The position numbers and the translations under genes were made by a program. 64,000 bases of DNA from Mesorhizobium sophorae (GTDB lineage: Bacteria > Pseudomonadota > Alphaproteobacteria > Rhizobiales > Rhizobiaceae): contig NZ_NNRI01000013.1 of the NCBI RefSeq assembly GCF_002270415.1, positions 62,001 to 126,000 on the forward strand, in the 5' to 3' direction. The notes under the pieces are model-generated. The model was not told where the DNA came from. It did no database searches and worked only from the letters and a program-made list of their open reading frames with translations. How positions within the stretch are numbered: position 1 is the first letter of the stretch; every line of letters begins with the position of its first letter. Shown here one piece after another: positions 43,228-52,719 of this stretch.

Positions 43228-44640
43228 ATGGCTCTGAGCGACCTCAATCCGGTCGAACGCAACGAGGAAGGCATCGCGGCGGTGCTCGGCATCCTCAAGC
43301 AGCGGTTCGGCGAGCGCTTCCATACCGGCCAGGCCATTCGTTCGCAGCACGCGCACACCACCACCTATATCCCGACGCAGGCGCCGGATGGTGTCGCCTT
43401 CCCGGAGACGACGGCCGAGGTTCAGGAGATCGTGCGCGCCTGTGCCGTGTATCGGGTGCCGGTGATCGCCTTCGGCGTAGGCTCATCGCTGGAAGGCCAC
43501 ACCAATGCGCCGGGAGGCGGCATCTCGGTCGACACGTCGCGAATGAACCGCATCCTTGCGGTCAATCCGCAGGATCTCGACTGCACGGTCGAACCCGGCG
43601 TTACCCGCGAGGATTTGAACCGACATTTGCGCGACACCGGTCTGTTCTTTCCGATCGACCCGGGCGCCAACGCCTCGCTCGGCGGCATGGCGGCGACGCG
43701 AGCGTCAGGCACCAATGCGGTGCGCTACGGCACGATGCGCGAGAACGTGCTGTCGCTGACCGCGGTCATGGCCGACGGCGAGACGGTGACGACCGGCAAG
43801 CGCGCGAAAAAGAGCTCGGCCGGCTACGATTTGACGCGATTGCTGGTCGGCTCGGAAGGCACGCTTGGCATCATCACGTCGCTGACACTGAAGCTGCAAG
43901 GCATTCCGCAAGCGATCTCCGGCGGCGTTTGTCCCTTTCCGAGCGTCGAGGCGGCCTGCAACACGGTCATCGCGACGATCCAGATGGGCATTCCGGTGGC
44001 GCGCATCGAACTCGTCAACGCGCTGCAGATGCGGGCGATGAAGAATTATTCGAAGCTCGATTACCCCGAAAGCCCGTGCCTGTTCGTCGAATTCCACGGC
44101 AGTGATGCCGGCGTTGCCGAGCAGGCCGAGACTTTCGGCATGATCGCCGAAGAGAATGGCGGCGGGCCGTTCCTGTGGACCAGTGTCGCCGAAGAGCGGA
44201 CGAAACTGTGGAAGGCGAGGCACGACGCCTACTGGTCGTCACTGACGCTGCGGCCGGGCGCCAAGGGGCTGTCGACCGATGTCTGCGTGCCGATCTCGCG
44301 CTTTGCCGAATGTGTCACCGAGACCGAAGCCGACATCGCCGAGATGGGGCTGATTGCGCCGATCGTCGGCCATGCCGGCGACGGCAATTTTCACGTGCTG
44401 GTCCTGATGGACGTCGACGACCCCAAGGAGATCGCGCTGTCGGAAAAATTCGTCGCGCGGCTCAACATGCGGGCGATCGCCATGGATGGCACCTGCACCG
44501 GCGAGCACGGCATCGGCCAGGGCAAGATCGGCTTCCTGCGCCATGAACTCGGCCACGGCGTCGACATCATGCGCACCATCAAGCAGGCGCTCGATCCGCT
44601 TGATATCATGAACCCGGGCAAGATATTGCCTGGAAATTAG
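43228..44640 (+). CDS. FAD-linked oxidase (D-lactate/glycolate dehydrogenase type)
   Basis: A 470-residue flavoprotein of the GlcD/D-2-hydroxyacid dehydrogenase family. The FAD-binding PCMH domain shows V-I-A-F-G-V-G-S-S-L-E-G-H (about 83-95), F-P-I-D-P-G-A-N-A-S-L-G-G-M-A-A-T-R-A-S-G and D-L-T-R-L-L-V-G-S-E-G-T-L-G-I-I. The C-terminal cap has the metal-site G-H-A-G-D-G-N-F-H and G-E-H-G-I-G-Q-G-K. It most resembles mitochondrial-type D-lactate dehydrogenase (cytochrome). GGAGGAA precedes the ATG at 43228; an ATG 30 bases upstream is less supported. Confidence 0.9.
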   Translation: MALSDLNPVERNEEGIAAVLGILKQRFGERFHTGQAIRSQHAHTTTYIPTQAPDGVAFPETTAEVQEIVRACAVYRVPVIAFGVGSSLEGHTNAPGGGISVDTSRMNRILAVNPQDLDCTVEPGVTREDLNRHLRDTGLFFPIDPGANASLGGMAATRASGTNAVRYGTMRENVLSLTAVMADGETVTTGKRAKKSSAGYDLTRLLVGSEGTLGIITSLTLKLQGIPQAISGGVCPFPSVEAACNTVIATIQMGIPVARIELVNALQMRAMKNYSKLDYPESPCLFVEFHGSDAGVAEQAETFGMIAEENGGGPFLWTSVAEERTKLWKARHDAYWSSLTLRPGAKGLSTDVCVPISRFAECVTETEADIAEMGLIAPIVGHAGDGNFHVLVLMDVDDPKEIALSEKFVARLNMRAIAMDGTCTGEHGIGQGKIGFLRHELGHGVDIMRTIKQALDPLDIMNPGKILPGN

Positions 44641-44717
44641 GGCGCGGACTTGTTAGCGCGTAGTTGGCTCGACCCAGCGCGAAGCTTGCGCTGAACCACT
44701 CGGCGAGGACTTGCAGG

Positions 44718-44936
44718 TCACCAGTTGGGATCTCGGCCTTCAAGATCTTCGTCTGGGACGATCGGCGGTTGGCGACGAAGACCGGTGTATGGGTCCAGGT
44801 AGGCCATTTTGAATGCGTCGCCCATCACACCGCATATGCCATTGAGAGTTGCGCCGATTGCAAGCCTCGGAAAGCCTAGCCGAGGCAGTTTAAGGCGTCG
44901 GATGTTAATCAGGACGGTGGTGGAGATGTCGGCCAT
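44718..44936 (-). CDS. Small hypothetical protein
   Basis: A 72-residue protein with a basic N-terminal half, a short hydrophobic middle (L-A-I-G-A-T-L-N-G-I-C-G-V-M-G-D-A-F) and an acidic end D-E-D-L-E-G-R-D-P-N-W. A GGAGGA ribosome-binding site stands correctly before the ATG at 44936, which is the main evidence that it is real. No family recognised. It is divergent from the regulator at 45080. Confidence 0.55.
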   Translation of the reverse strand: MADISTTVLINIRRLKLPRLGFPRLAIGATLNGICGVMGDAFKMAYLDPYTGLRRQPPIVPDEDLEGRDPNW

Positions 44937-45079
44937 GGTGTCCTCCAGTGACGGTGAGAATGACACCGTGTCCCACTCAGGTCCTTGGCTCGGACCTGAA
45001 AGGTTCTGAACTACCCTGAAGTTCGCCTTCAGGACCGTCTTGGGTTATCGTTGCCCTCGAGGGACGGGTTCTTTTGCAA

Positions 45080-46567
45080 ATGGACTTGGAGTTTGGGAAT
45101 TATCGTCTGAAACGCGCCGAACGGCTTCTGCTGGGACCCAAGGGGCCGATGGAGCTGTCGACGCGATCCTTTGACATCCTCGCCACGTTGCTGGAAAGGC
45201 CGGACGAGGTGATCGGCAAGACCGAACTCTTCGATGCTGTCTGGCCCGGCGTGGTGGTGGAGGAGAACACGCTGCAGGTCCACATTTCGGCGCTGCGAAA
45301 ACTGCTGCCCGCCGAGATGATCGTAACCGTCGATGGTCGTGGCTATAAATATGCTGGTCCCAAGCCCTTTGTGGCTATCGCAGAGGCTACAGCGCCGGCC
45401 AGAGCGTCCATCGCCGTTCTTCCCTTCGACAACATGAGCGGCGACCGGGAGCAGGGCTATTTCAGCGACGGGATAACCGAAGACATCATCACCGAGCTTG
45501 GCAAGTTCAGGGAGTTCCTGGTCATTGCGCGGAACTCTTCCTTCCAGTTCCGCGGCAAGGCGAATGACGTGGCCGAGGTGGCGAAGAGACTTGGCGTCCA
45601 GTATGTCGTCGAAGGCAGCGTGCGGAAGATCGGCAACCGGGTGCGGGTCACCGTGCAGCTGATCGACGCATCTTCAACAGCTCACATCTGGGGCGAGCAC
45701 TACGACCGCGAACTCGATGATATTTTCGCCATCCAGGATGAAATCACCCAGGTGATTGCAGCCCGCCTGGCCCGGCAGGCCAGAACCGCGATTGCATCGC
45801 GCGCCAGGGCCCGGCCGACGGACAACATGTCGGCCTATGAGTTTTACCTCCGGGCGCTGCAATTGGCGGCCGTCTATGACGCCGCGCACGAAGCGGAACC
45901 GTTTCTGCGCCAGGCGGTAAAGCTCGATCCGCGGTTTGCTGCTGCCCACGCCATGCTCGGCGTTGTCGAGACCCTCAAATTCTTCTGGGTCTACTACAAT
46001 TCAGATTATCTGCATTCAGCGCTGGAGATGGCAAAAACCGCGTTGCAACTCGACCCCGACGGGGCGTACGGCCACCTCGCGACCGGCTTTGCTCTCTTGT
46101 ACTTGCGCCAATTCAGGCAGGCTGAAATCAGCCTTGACCGCGCGGTTGCCCTGAATCCCAACGACCCGTTCATTCTCAGTATCCGTGCCCTTTTCCTCAA
46201 CTACACGGACAGGCCGGATGAGGCGCTTGTTGAAATAAACCAAGCCCAGCGCCGTGACCCATACGCTGTGGGATGGTATGAAGACTTTCGCGGCATCATA
46301 CTGACCACTGCTGGACGATATCGCGAGGCAACGGCCTGCTACGCGAAAATGGCGAGCGTACCGCGGTGGTCGCTCGTTCGTCTTGTCGTCTGCCATTGCG
46401 AACTCGGCGAAATCAAGCAAGCGCAAGACACCCTGGCAAAAGTCAAGGCACATTACCCTGGACTAGGCCTTGACGAGATCGTCGATGCGGAATTGGATTT
46501 CTTTGAGGATCCCGCTGTGTGCAGCCGTTACCGCGCGATCCTGGCCCGTGTCGACAGACAAGAATAA
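45080..46567 (+). CDS. Winged-helix, TolB-like and TPR regulatory protein
   Basis: A 495-residue one-component regulator. An OmpR/CadC-type winged helix (about 1-95: L-S-T-R-S-F-D-I-L-A-T-L-L, then V-W-P-G-V-V-V-E-E-N-T-L-Q-V-H-I-S-A-L-R-K) leads to a TolB-NTD-like domain (S-I-A-V-L-P-F-D-N-M-S-G-D through V-E-G-S-V-R-K) and TPR repeats (about 240-480). This is the architecture of proteins often labelled adenylate cyclase, but there is no cyclase catalytic domain and no membrane segment. The start is ATG 45080; a TTG six bases earlier is possible. Confidence 0.85.
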   Translation: MDLEFGNYRLKRAERLLLGPKGPMELSTRSFDILATLLERPDEVIGKTELFDAVWPGVVVEENTLQVHISALRKLLPAEMIVTVDGRGYKYAGPKPFVAIAEATAPARASIAVLPFDNMSGDREQGYFSDGITEDIITELGKFREFLVIARNSSFQFRGKANDVAEVAKRLGVQYVVEGSVRKIGNRVRVTVQLIDASSTAHIWGEHYDRELDDIFAIQDEITQVIAARLARQARTAIASRARARPTDNMSAYEFYLRALQLAAVYDAAHEAEPFLRQAVKLDPRFAAAHAMLGVVETLKFFWVYYNSDYLHSALEMAKTALQLDPDGAYGHLATGFALLYLRQFRQAEISLDRAVALNPNDPFILSIRALFLNYTDRPDEALVEINQAQRRDPYAVGWYEDFRGIILTTAGRYREATACYAKMASVPRWSLVRLVVCHCELGEIKQAQDTLAKVKAHYPGLGLDEIVDAELDFFEDPAVCSRYRAILARVDRQE

Positions 46568-46709
46568 GCGTCTCCCAAGCCGCAGCCCACTGTGAGCTGT
46601 GAGTACCATCGACCCGTCTTAAAACAACGTGCCGCGTCGGACGGCCCTGCCTTCAACTCGCGCACCGCGCGCAAGGCATGCGGTCGGTGGCGAACCAGAG
46701 GGCGCCGGA

Positions 46710-47696
46710 TTAGCGTGCGGCCGCAGGCTTCTCCTGCGCGCCCTGAACAAGCGTTTGCAGCGTGGGGCGGGTTGGCGCGAAGAACGTCGTGCCGGTGTGC
46801 GGCGTGGAGAAATCGAGCAACCGGTCGTAAGCGCCCGGCGGGTCACCGATGTACATTCGCTGCAGCATCTTCTCGATCACCCAGAGATACCTGGTGTAGC
46901 CGATAAAATAGGTTCCGAATTCCCGTCGCCCCGGCTGGCCGAAGGGCATGTTGTCGCGCAGGATATCGTATTCGTTGCCATCGGCATCCTCGATGGTGGC
47001 CAGCGACTTGTGCGATTTGCGCGGCGCGTCGTCGTCATCGATTTCGATGTTGTCGATCTTGGTGCGGCCGATGATCTCTTCCTGGAGGGGTGTTGGCGTT
47101 CGCGCCCACGCATTGAGATCGTGCAGATATTTCTGAACGACGACATAGCTGCCGCCGGCGAAGTCGGCATCTTCGTCGCCAACGAGCGCCGAGGCGGGCA
47201 GATCGAGGCCGGTCGGGTTGGCCGTGCCGTCGACAAAGCCGAGCAGGTCACGCGCATCGAAATAGCGGAAGCCCGAGACCTCGTCGACGACCGTCACGCC
47301 GTCGCCAAGGCTGTCGAGCAGGATGCGCTCGAACTCGAAGCACATGTCGGGGCGTTCGGAGCGGATGTGGAAGAGAAGGTCGCCCGCTGTCGACGGCGCC
47401 GAATGAACCGCGCCCTTGATCGGCGCAAACGATCTCAGCTCCAGCGGCCGCCGGTTTGGAGAGAGGCGATCCCAGAGCTCGCGGCCGATGCCGGCAATGC
47501 AGGACAGGTGGCCGGACAGGTCACGGAATCCGACAGTCTTGACGAGATCGTCAAGCCCGCCGAGCACGGCCGCGACCTTGGCCAGAGCGCTTTGCTCGCT
47601 GGCGACGGTGACGACAAGAAAGACCGCCGACAACGACAGTGGAGCATCGACGCTCTGCGCATCGATCGGCACGCGGTCCCAGTTCTTCCCTGACAT
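46710..47696 (-). CDS. DyP-type heme peroxidase
   Basis: A 328-residue dye-decolorising peroxidase. The distal G-x-x-D-G motif is G-F-V-D-G (Asp155), followed by T-A-N-P. The proximal heme His is likely in P-R-K-S-H-K-S (about 229), and the distal Arg lies before F-G-T-Y-F-I-G-Y (about 255). No signal peptide. Some DyPs are encapsulin cargo, but the C-terminus here (Q-E-K-P-A-A-A-R) has no shell-targeting peptide. It is divergent from the AsmA gene across a tandem repeat. Confidence 0.92.
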   Translation of the reverse strand: MSGKNWDRVPIDAQSVDAPLSLSAVFLVVTVASEQSALAKVAAVLGGLDDLVKTVGFRDLSGHLSCIAGIGRELWDRLSPNRRPLELRSFAPIKGAVHSAPSTAGDLLFHIRSERPDMCFEFERILLDSLGDGVTVVDEVSGFRYFDARDLLGFVDGTANPTGLDLPASALVGDEDADFAGGSYVVVQKYLHDLNAWARTPTPLQEEIIGRTKIDNIEIDDDDAPRKSHKSLATIEDADGNEYDILRDNMPFGQPGRREFGTYFIGYTRYLWVIEKMLQRMYIGDPPGAYDRLLDFSTPHTGTTFFAPTRPTLQTLVQGAQEKPAAAR

Positions 47697-47742
47697 CCGA
47701 AAAATCTCCGCTTTTCCAGGATTTGTTTCAGATCATCCGGCT

Positions 47743-47806
47743 TCACGCAACTGCGGATGAGACATCACGCAACCTGCGGATGAGGCATCACGCAACGCTG
47801 GACGAA
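47743..47806. repeat. Short tandem repeat in the dyp/asmA divergent gap
   Basis: Units of 22-23 bases: TTCACGCAACTGCGGATGAG (47742 onward), ATCACGCAACCTGCGGATGA (47764) and a diverged third, ATCACGCAACGCTGGACGAA (47787). All share CACGCAAC. The gap 47697-47874 must hold both promoters, so the units could be regulator sites or replication slippage. Confidence 0.7.
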
Positions 47807-47874
47807 TTGCCTCTTTATCGACACGCGGATGCAGGTAGAGTGCGGCAGAATTTCAATCAACCCGTTTGGAGCTG

Positions 47875-50800
47875 ATGCTCGCACGCCTGTTCGTGATCTT
47901 CGGTGGCCTGTTCGTGCTGGTGCTCTGTGCGGCGCTAGTGGTGCCGTATTTTGTCGACTGGACCGGCTACCGCGCCGAATTCGAGCGCGAGGCCAGCGCC
48001 ATCCTCGGCCGCAAGGTGACGGTGCAGGGCGATGCCACGGCGCGGCTGTTGCCGTTTCCCTCGGTGACCTTTTCCAACGTTACCGTCGCCGGTGGCCCGA
48101 ATGGCCAGCCGGCCATGACCGTCGAGACGTTTTCGATGGATGCGGAGCTGGCGCCCTTCCTGCGTGGCGAGGTGCTGATCTTCGACATGCGGCTGGTGCG
48201 GCCGCAAGCGACCATCGATATTGCCAGCAACGGTACCGTCGACTGGGCGATGCGACCGTCCTCGCCCTTCGACCTCAACCAGATTTCCATCGAAAAGCTG
48301 ACGGTGACGGAAGGGCAGATCAAACTCAGCCATGCCGCCGGCGGACGCAGCCATCTCATCTCCGAGATCAATTCGACGATCTCGGCCAAGTCGCTGGCCG
48401 GGCCATGGCGCATGGACGGCACACTGCGGCTCGACGGCCTTCGCACCACGGTCGTGGCGTCCACCGGCAAGGTCGAAGGCACCGGGCAGATGCGGCTTCG
48501 GCTGAAGGCCGATCCCGATGCCTATCCGCTGGTCATCGAAACCGACGGCAATGCCGGCATCGTCAAGGGTGCCGCCGTCTACTCCGGCCAGTTCAAGATC
48601 TCCGGTGCCGACAAGAACAGCGCCGCGCTGCGCGGCAACGACGGGGAGACGGTGAAAGTCAGTGCTGGCAAGCCCGATCCGGGCTTTCGGCTGAACGGCA
48701 AGTTTTCGCTCGACCACCAGAAGCTCGGTGTCGACGAATTCCGCTTCGAGACCGGGCCGCTCGACAACCCGTACACCGCCGACGGCAAGGCTTCTGTCGA
48801 TCTCGGCCTGAAGCCTTGCTTCGCCATCGAGGCCAGTGGCGCGCAGGTGCAGTTCGACGAGGCGGTGGGCGCCGAGGCCGGCGCCGGCGCGACGCTCGAC
48901 CAGCGCATCGCGGCGCTTGAACAGGCGTTGCACGAGCTGCCGAAGCCAACCATACCCGGCACCGTCGAGGTCAAGCTGCCGGCTGTGGTCGCCGGCGATA
49001 CCACGGTGCGCGACGTCCATCTTTCCGCCCAGCCGACCGATGGCGGCTGGTTGGTGGAATCGCTCGCCGCGACACTGCCTGGCCGCACCACGTTGGAAGC
49101 CAACGGCATGCTCAGCGTCGAGGATCATTTCGGCTTCACCGGCTCGCTGCTGCTGGCTGTGGCGCAACCTTCAGGCTTTGCCGCCTGGCTGTCGAAGGAT
49201 GTCGACGAGGCGATCCGCCGTCTGCCGGCCGCCGGTTTCAAGGCCACGGTCGATCTCACGGAAAAGCGCCAGGCCTTCAGCGATCTCGAATTGATCCTGG
49301 GCAAGGCGAAGTTTTCGGGCAGTATCGATTCCAGCCAGCCTGACGATGCCAAACCGTCGGTGCTGATGCGGCTCGAAGGCGGTGAGCTCGATGTCGACGG
49401 GCTGGCAGCCTTCGCTTCGATCTTCGTCAGCGACAAGGGCGCTAACCGCTTTGCCGACCGCGACCTGGATTTCCAGATCAAGGCCGGGCCGGTCAGCGCC
49501 GGCGGCCTGACCGCCGACACGGTCGACACGGCGCTGAGGCTGCGCGACGGGTTGCTTGAAATCGACCGACTGTCGTTGGGCGGGTTGGCCGGCGCCTCGA
49601 TCAGCGCTACCGGCCGGATCAAGGATTTTCCGGCAAGTCCGACCGGCAAGCTCGACGCTTCGGTGGTTGCCGTCGATCTCAAGCCTCTGGTCGATGTCGC
49701 CGCCCAGCACTATCCCGACAATGCCGTGCTGAAGGGGCTGGCAAGCCGTGCGGCGGCCTATCCCGAGCTGTTCCAGGATGCACGCGTCGACCTTGTGGCA
49801 AGTGCCGCCGACAATGGCGATGGCACTACGGGGCTGGCGGTGAGCGGCCAAGGCAAGGCCGGCGGCTCGGCCTTCTCGGCATCGCTGTCGGGGAAGGGAG
49901 CAGCGGACAAGCTGCTCGAAGCACCGGTGACGCTGACCTTCAACGCCAGGAACCCTGACGCCACCGCGCTGCTGGCGCTCTACGGCCTGCCGGCGCTGCC
50001 GCTCGGCATGCTGGGCGAGGCGAGCACGGACGTTCAGGCCAAGGGTACGCTTGGCGGCGGCCTGGCGACGACTTTCAGCCTCGCCGGCAACGACTTCAAG
50101 GCCGGTTTCGAGGGAACCGTCGCGGACACGCCGCAAGGGGCTACCGTCAAAGGCAAGCTCAGCCTCGATGCCGCCGACATCGAGCCGTGGCTGATGACGA
50201 CCGGCATCGGCCTGCCCGGCATGGGCGCTGGCATGTCGGCGTCACTCGCGGCGCAGGGCGACTATGGCAACGGCCTGTTGGTGCTGGACAATCTCAGCGG
50301 CGCCCTAAACGAGGCGGCGGTGTCCGGCGACGTTAATGTCGAGGTCAAGGACGGCGTGCCGCATCTGGCGGGCGCGCTGGTACTCGACGAACTTGATCTC
50401 GATCCGATGGCGGTGGCGCTGTTCGGCGATTCCGCTTTCCTTGCCAATAAGAGTGGGGGCGACAAGAATGGTGGTTGGCCGGCTGCTCCGTTCAGCCAGA
50501 AATCCAGTCTGCCGTTCACCGCCGATCTCGACCTGACGACGGCGGCACTTGCCGCCGGGCCGTTCGCCACCGCCTATGACGCCGGATTCTCGCTCAAACT
50601 CGACCAGGAAGGCATCCGGGTTTCGGATCTCAAGGCAAAATTCCTCAATGGTGCGCTGACAGGCCTGTTCGAATTGAAGAACAATGACGGCACCGGACTT
50701 TTCACCGGCCAGATGAAACTGGCCGGCGCCGATCTGGCGACCGTGCTGCCAAATGCCGGCATCAGCGGCAGTGGCGACTTTTCGACGGCGCTGTCGACCA

Positions 50801-51789
50801 GCGGCAAGTCGGTCGATGCGATGGTGGCCGCTCTGTCCGGCTCCGGCACGGCGGCGCTGAAGGGCTTGCAGGTCGCCGGCGTCAATCCCGATGCGTTTAA
50901 CGCGTTTCTTGCCAAGGCGGATGCGATAGGGCGCGACATCGACGCGGCCAAGACCGCCGCCTTCGCGCCGCAAATTGCCGCCGATGGCAGTTTTGCCGCC
51001 AAGGATACATCTGTCGCCTTCACGGTTGCCGGCGGCACGGTGCGGGCACCGCCGATCAGCCTGGAGAATCCGACGGCGACCTTGTCCGCCGACATTATTG
51101 CGGACCTCAACGCAGCCATGGTTTCCGCCAAGGGGGTGATTACCTATCGGCCCGGCGACGACGCGCTGGTCGGCTCCGAGCCGGTCGTGAATTTCACCGC
51201 CGAGGGGCCGTTCGGCGCCGTGAAACGGCAGTTCGACAGCGAGCCGCTGGCACAGTTCCTGACCCAGCGCGCGCTGGAAAGGGAACAGCGGCGCGTCGAG
51301 GCGATGCAGGCGGCGCTGCTCGAAAAGCAGCGGCTGCGGCGCGAGGTGCGCTACTACGCGGCGTTGCAGGACGAACGCGACAGGGCGGCCGAGGAACTGC
51401 GCCAACAGGAGGAAGCGGCGCGGCTGAAAGCCGAGGCCGACGCCAGGGCAAAGGCCCAAGCAGATGCGCAGGCCCAGGCCGAAGCGGATGCAAAGGCGAA
51501 AGCCGATGCCGAAGCGAAAGCCCAGGCAGATGCCGAGGCCGCGGCCCAGCAGCAGTCCGCCGACGAGGCAGCCAAGGCGCAGGCCGACGAGCAGGAGCGG
51601 CAGAAGGCGGAGGAGGCAAGACGCATCGCCTCGCAGGAAAAGGCAAGGCTCGAGGCCGAACGCAAGGCCGCGCAGCAGGCCCCGAAGGTAGAGCGTGCGC
51701 CGCTTCCGGAGGCCAACGACAACCCGCCGCCGGCCAAGCCGAAGTCAAATCCGTTCACCATCGATAATCTGCTGAAGTCGTTGCAGTAG
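47875..51789 (+). CDS. AsmA family protein with Ala/Gln/Lys-rich C-terminal coil
   Basis: A 1304-residue AsmA-like protein of the kind thought to bridge the envelope and move lipids toward the outer membrane. One N-terminal membrane anchor (L-F-V-I-F-G-G-L-F-V-L-V-L-C-A-A-L-V-V) is followed by V-D-W-T-G-Y-R-A-E-F-E-R-E-A-S-A-I-L-G-R-K-V-T-V-Q-G, typical of AsmA, and long beta-rich repeats. Residues about 1130-1275 are a charged coil rich in Ala, Gln, Lys and Glu, resembling TolA, ending in F-T-I-D-N-L-L-K-S-L-Q. Start chosen at ATG 47875 (GGAG at 47868); TTG 47866 is possible. Confidence 0.87.
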   Translation: MLARLFVIFGGLFVLVLCAALVVPYFVDWTGYRAEFEREASAILGRKVTVQGDATARLLPFPSVTFSNVTVAGGPNGQPAMTVETFSMDAELAPFLRGEVLIFDMRLVRPQATIDIASNGTVDWAMRPSSPFDLNQISIEKLTVTEGQIKLSHAAGGRSHLISEINSTISAKSLAGPWRMDGTLRLDGLRTTVVASTGKVEGTGQMRLRLKADPDAYPLVIETDGNAGIVKGAAVYSGQFKISGADKNSAALRGNDGETVKVSAGKPDPGFRLNGKFSLDHQKLGVDEFRFETGPLDNPYTADGKASVDLGLKPCFAIEASGAQVQFDEAVGAEAGAGATLDQRIAALEQALHELPKPTIPGTVEVKLPAVVAGDTTVRDVHLSAQPTDGGWLVESLAATLPGRTTLEANGMLSVEDHFGFTGSLLLAVAQPSGFAAWLSKDVDEAIRRLPAAGFKATVDLTEKRQAFSDLELILGKAKFSGSIDSSQPDDAKPSVLMRLEGGELDVDGLAAFASIFVSDKGANRFADRDLDFQIKAGPVSAGGLTADTVDTALRLRDGLLEIDRLSLGGLAGASISATGRIKDFPASPTGKLDASVVAVDLKPLVDVAAQHYPDNAVLKGLASRAAAYPELFQDARVDLVASAADNGDGTTGLAVSGQGKAGGSAFSASLSGKGAADKLLEAPVTLTFNARNPDATALLALYGLPALPLGMLGEASTDVQAKGTLGGGLATTFSLAGNDFKAGFEGTVADTPQGATVKGKLSLDAADIEPWLMTTGIGLPGMGAGMSASLAAQGDYGNGLLVLDNLSGALNEAAVSGDVNVEVKDGVPHLAGALVLDELDLDPMAVALFGDSAFLANKSGGDKNGGWPAAPFSQKSSLPFTADLDLTTAALAAGPFATAYDAGFSLKLDQEGIRVSDLKAKFLNGALTGLFELKNNDGTGLFTGQMKLAGADLATVLPNAGISGSGDFSTALSTSGKSVDAMVAALSGSGTAALKGLQVAGVNPDAFNAFLAKADAIGRDIDAAKTAAFAPQIAADGSFAAKDTSVAFTVAGGTVRAPPISLENPTATLSADIIADLNAAMVSAKGVITYRPGDDALVGSEPVVNFTAEGPFGAVKRQFDSEPLAQFLTQRALEREQRRVEAMQAALLEKQRLRREVRYYAALQDERDRAAEELRQQEEAARLKAEADARAKAQADAQAQAEADAKAKADAEAKAQADAEAAAQQQSADEAAKAQADEQERQKAEEARRIASQEKARLEAERKAAQQAPKVERAPLPEANDNPPPAKPKSNPFTIDNLLKSLQ

Positions 51790-51822
51790 CACAAACTGCC
51801 GCCGGCACGCCGAACAATTGCG

Positions 51823-52704
51823 TCAGAGGACGGACATCTCGGCGCTGTCCGCAACGTAGCGGGCGTGACGAAAATCGCGAATGGCGGCAAGCCTGCCCGC
51901 CTGCCATCCCAGCAGCACGAAGTAGGAAGGCCGCGCCGTCGGGTCACTTGGATCGCAGACAAGGACTGCCGGCCTGCCTTCGACGAAGCCCGGCACGAAA
52001 CGCCAATCCTGGACCGACGAATAGTTGCGGAAGTAGGTGCCGACTTGCCTGCGGCCATTCAGCCGCGCCCTGGCCACCAGTTCCAGCCGCACCTCGTCCG
52101 CTAGCATGTCGCGCACCGCATCGAAATCGCGGGCGTTGAAACGATCGATGTAGGCGTCGAGGAGCAGGCGTTCGGACGCACTCAGCCTGGGGGAAGGGCG
52201 ATCCTCGGGTTCATCGGCGAGTTGGCGCAGGCGGCCACGGCCACGATGCAGCGCTGCCTTGATGGCCGGAATGCTGGTGTCGAGCATGGCGCTGATCTCC
52301 TGCAGCGAATAGCCCAGAACGTCCATCATGATGACGCTGCTTCGCTGTGCGACGGGAAGGCGCATGAAGGTGTGCAGGCCGGCGGCCGCGGCCTGACGAT
52401 CGACGGTGGGGTTGGCCGGGTCGACGATCATGTCCGGATCCTCATCGGAAAAGGCCTTTTCACGGGCGCGACGGCGCAGGAAATCAAGCGCCGCATTGTG
52501 GGCGATGCGGAACAGCCAACCTTCCGGATTCGCTATCGGGCCGGTGTTGGGCAGGGCTTCGAACGCCTTGGCCAGGGCTTCCTGCAGCACGTCTTCACCG
52601 TCGATGGCCGAGCCCGTCATGCGGGCGCAGTAGCGGTGCAGCTTGGGGCGCAATTCCCCGAACAGGCGATCGAAGGGATCGCGGATATCGCCAGGGATGT
52701 TCAT
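51823..52704 (-). CDS. ECF sigma factor with SnoaL-like C-terminal domain
   Basis: A 293-residue sigma-70 family factor. Region 2 (L-H-R-Y-C-A-R-M-T-G-S, D-G-E-D-V-L-Q-E-A-L-A-K-A-F) and region 4 (L-P-V-A-Q-R-S-S-V-I-M-M-D-V-L-G-Y-S-L-Q-E-I-S) are clear. About 110 extra residues follow (D-A-Y-I-D-R-F-N-A-R-D-F-D-A-V-R-D-M-L), resembling the SnoaL/NTF2 fold fused to ECF41/SigJ-like factors, where the domain regulates activity in place of an anti-sigma factor. A small gene immediately upstream on the same strand (14-base gap) is probably part of the same operon. Confidence 0.9.
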   Translation of the reverse strand: MNIPGDIRDPFDRLFGELRPKLHRYCARMTGSAIDGEDVLQEALAKAFEALPNTGPIANPEGWLFRIAHNAALDFLRRRAREKAFSDEDPDMIVDPANPTVDRQAAAAGLHTFMRLPVAQRSSVIMMDVLGYSLQEISAMLDTSIPAIKAALHRGRGRLRQLADEPEDRPSPRLSASERLLLDAYIDRFNARDFDAVRDMLADEVRLELVARARLNGRRQVGTYFRNYSSVQDWRFVPGFVEGRPAVLVCDPSDPTARPSYFVLLGWQAGRLAAIRDFRHARYVADSAEMSVL

Positions 52705-52719
52705 GCGCCTCTATCCCGA

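Noticed and set aside
45080..46567. Adenylate cyclase
   Set aside because: Proteins of this architecture are often labelled so, but no cyclase catalytic domain is visible.
47743..47806. CRISPR-like array
   Set aside because: Two and a half contiguous 22-23-base units with no unique spacers and no cas genes; a simple tandem repeat.
51400..51680. Low-complexity DNA in the asmA end as a satellite repeat
   Set aside because: Units are irregular and follow the codon pattern of a charged coiled coil, so it is explained by protein composition.
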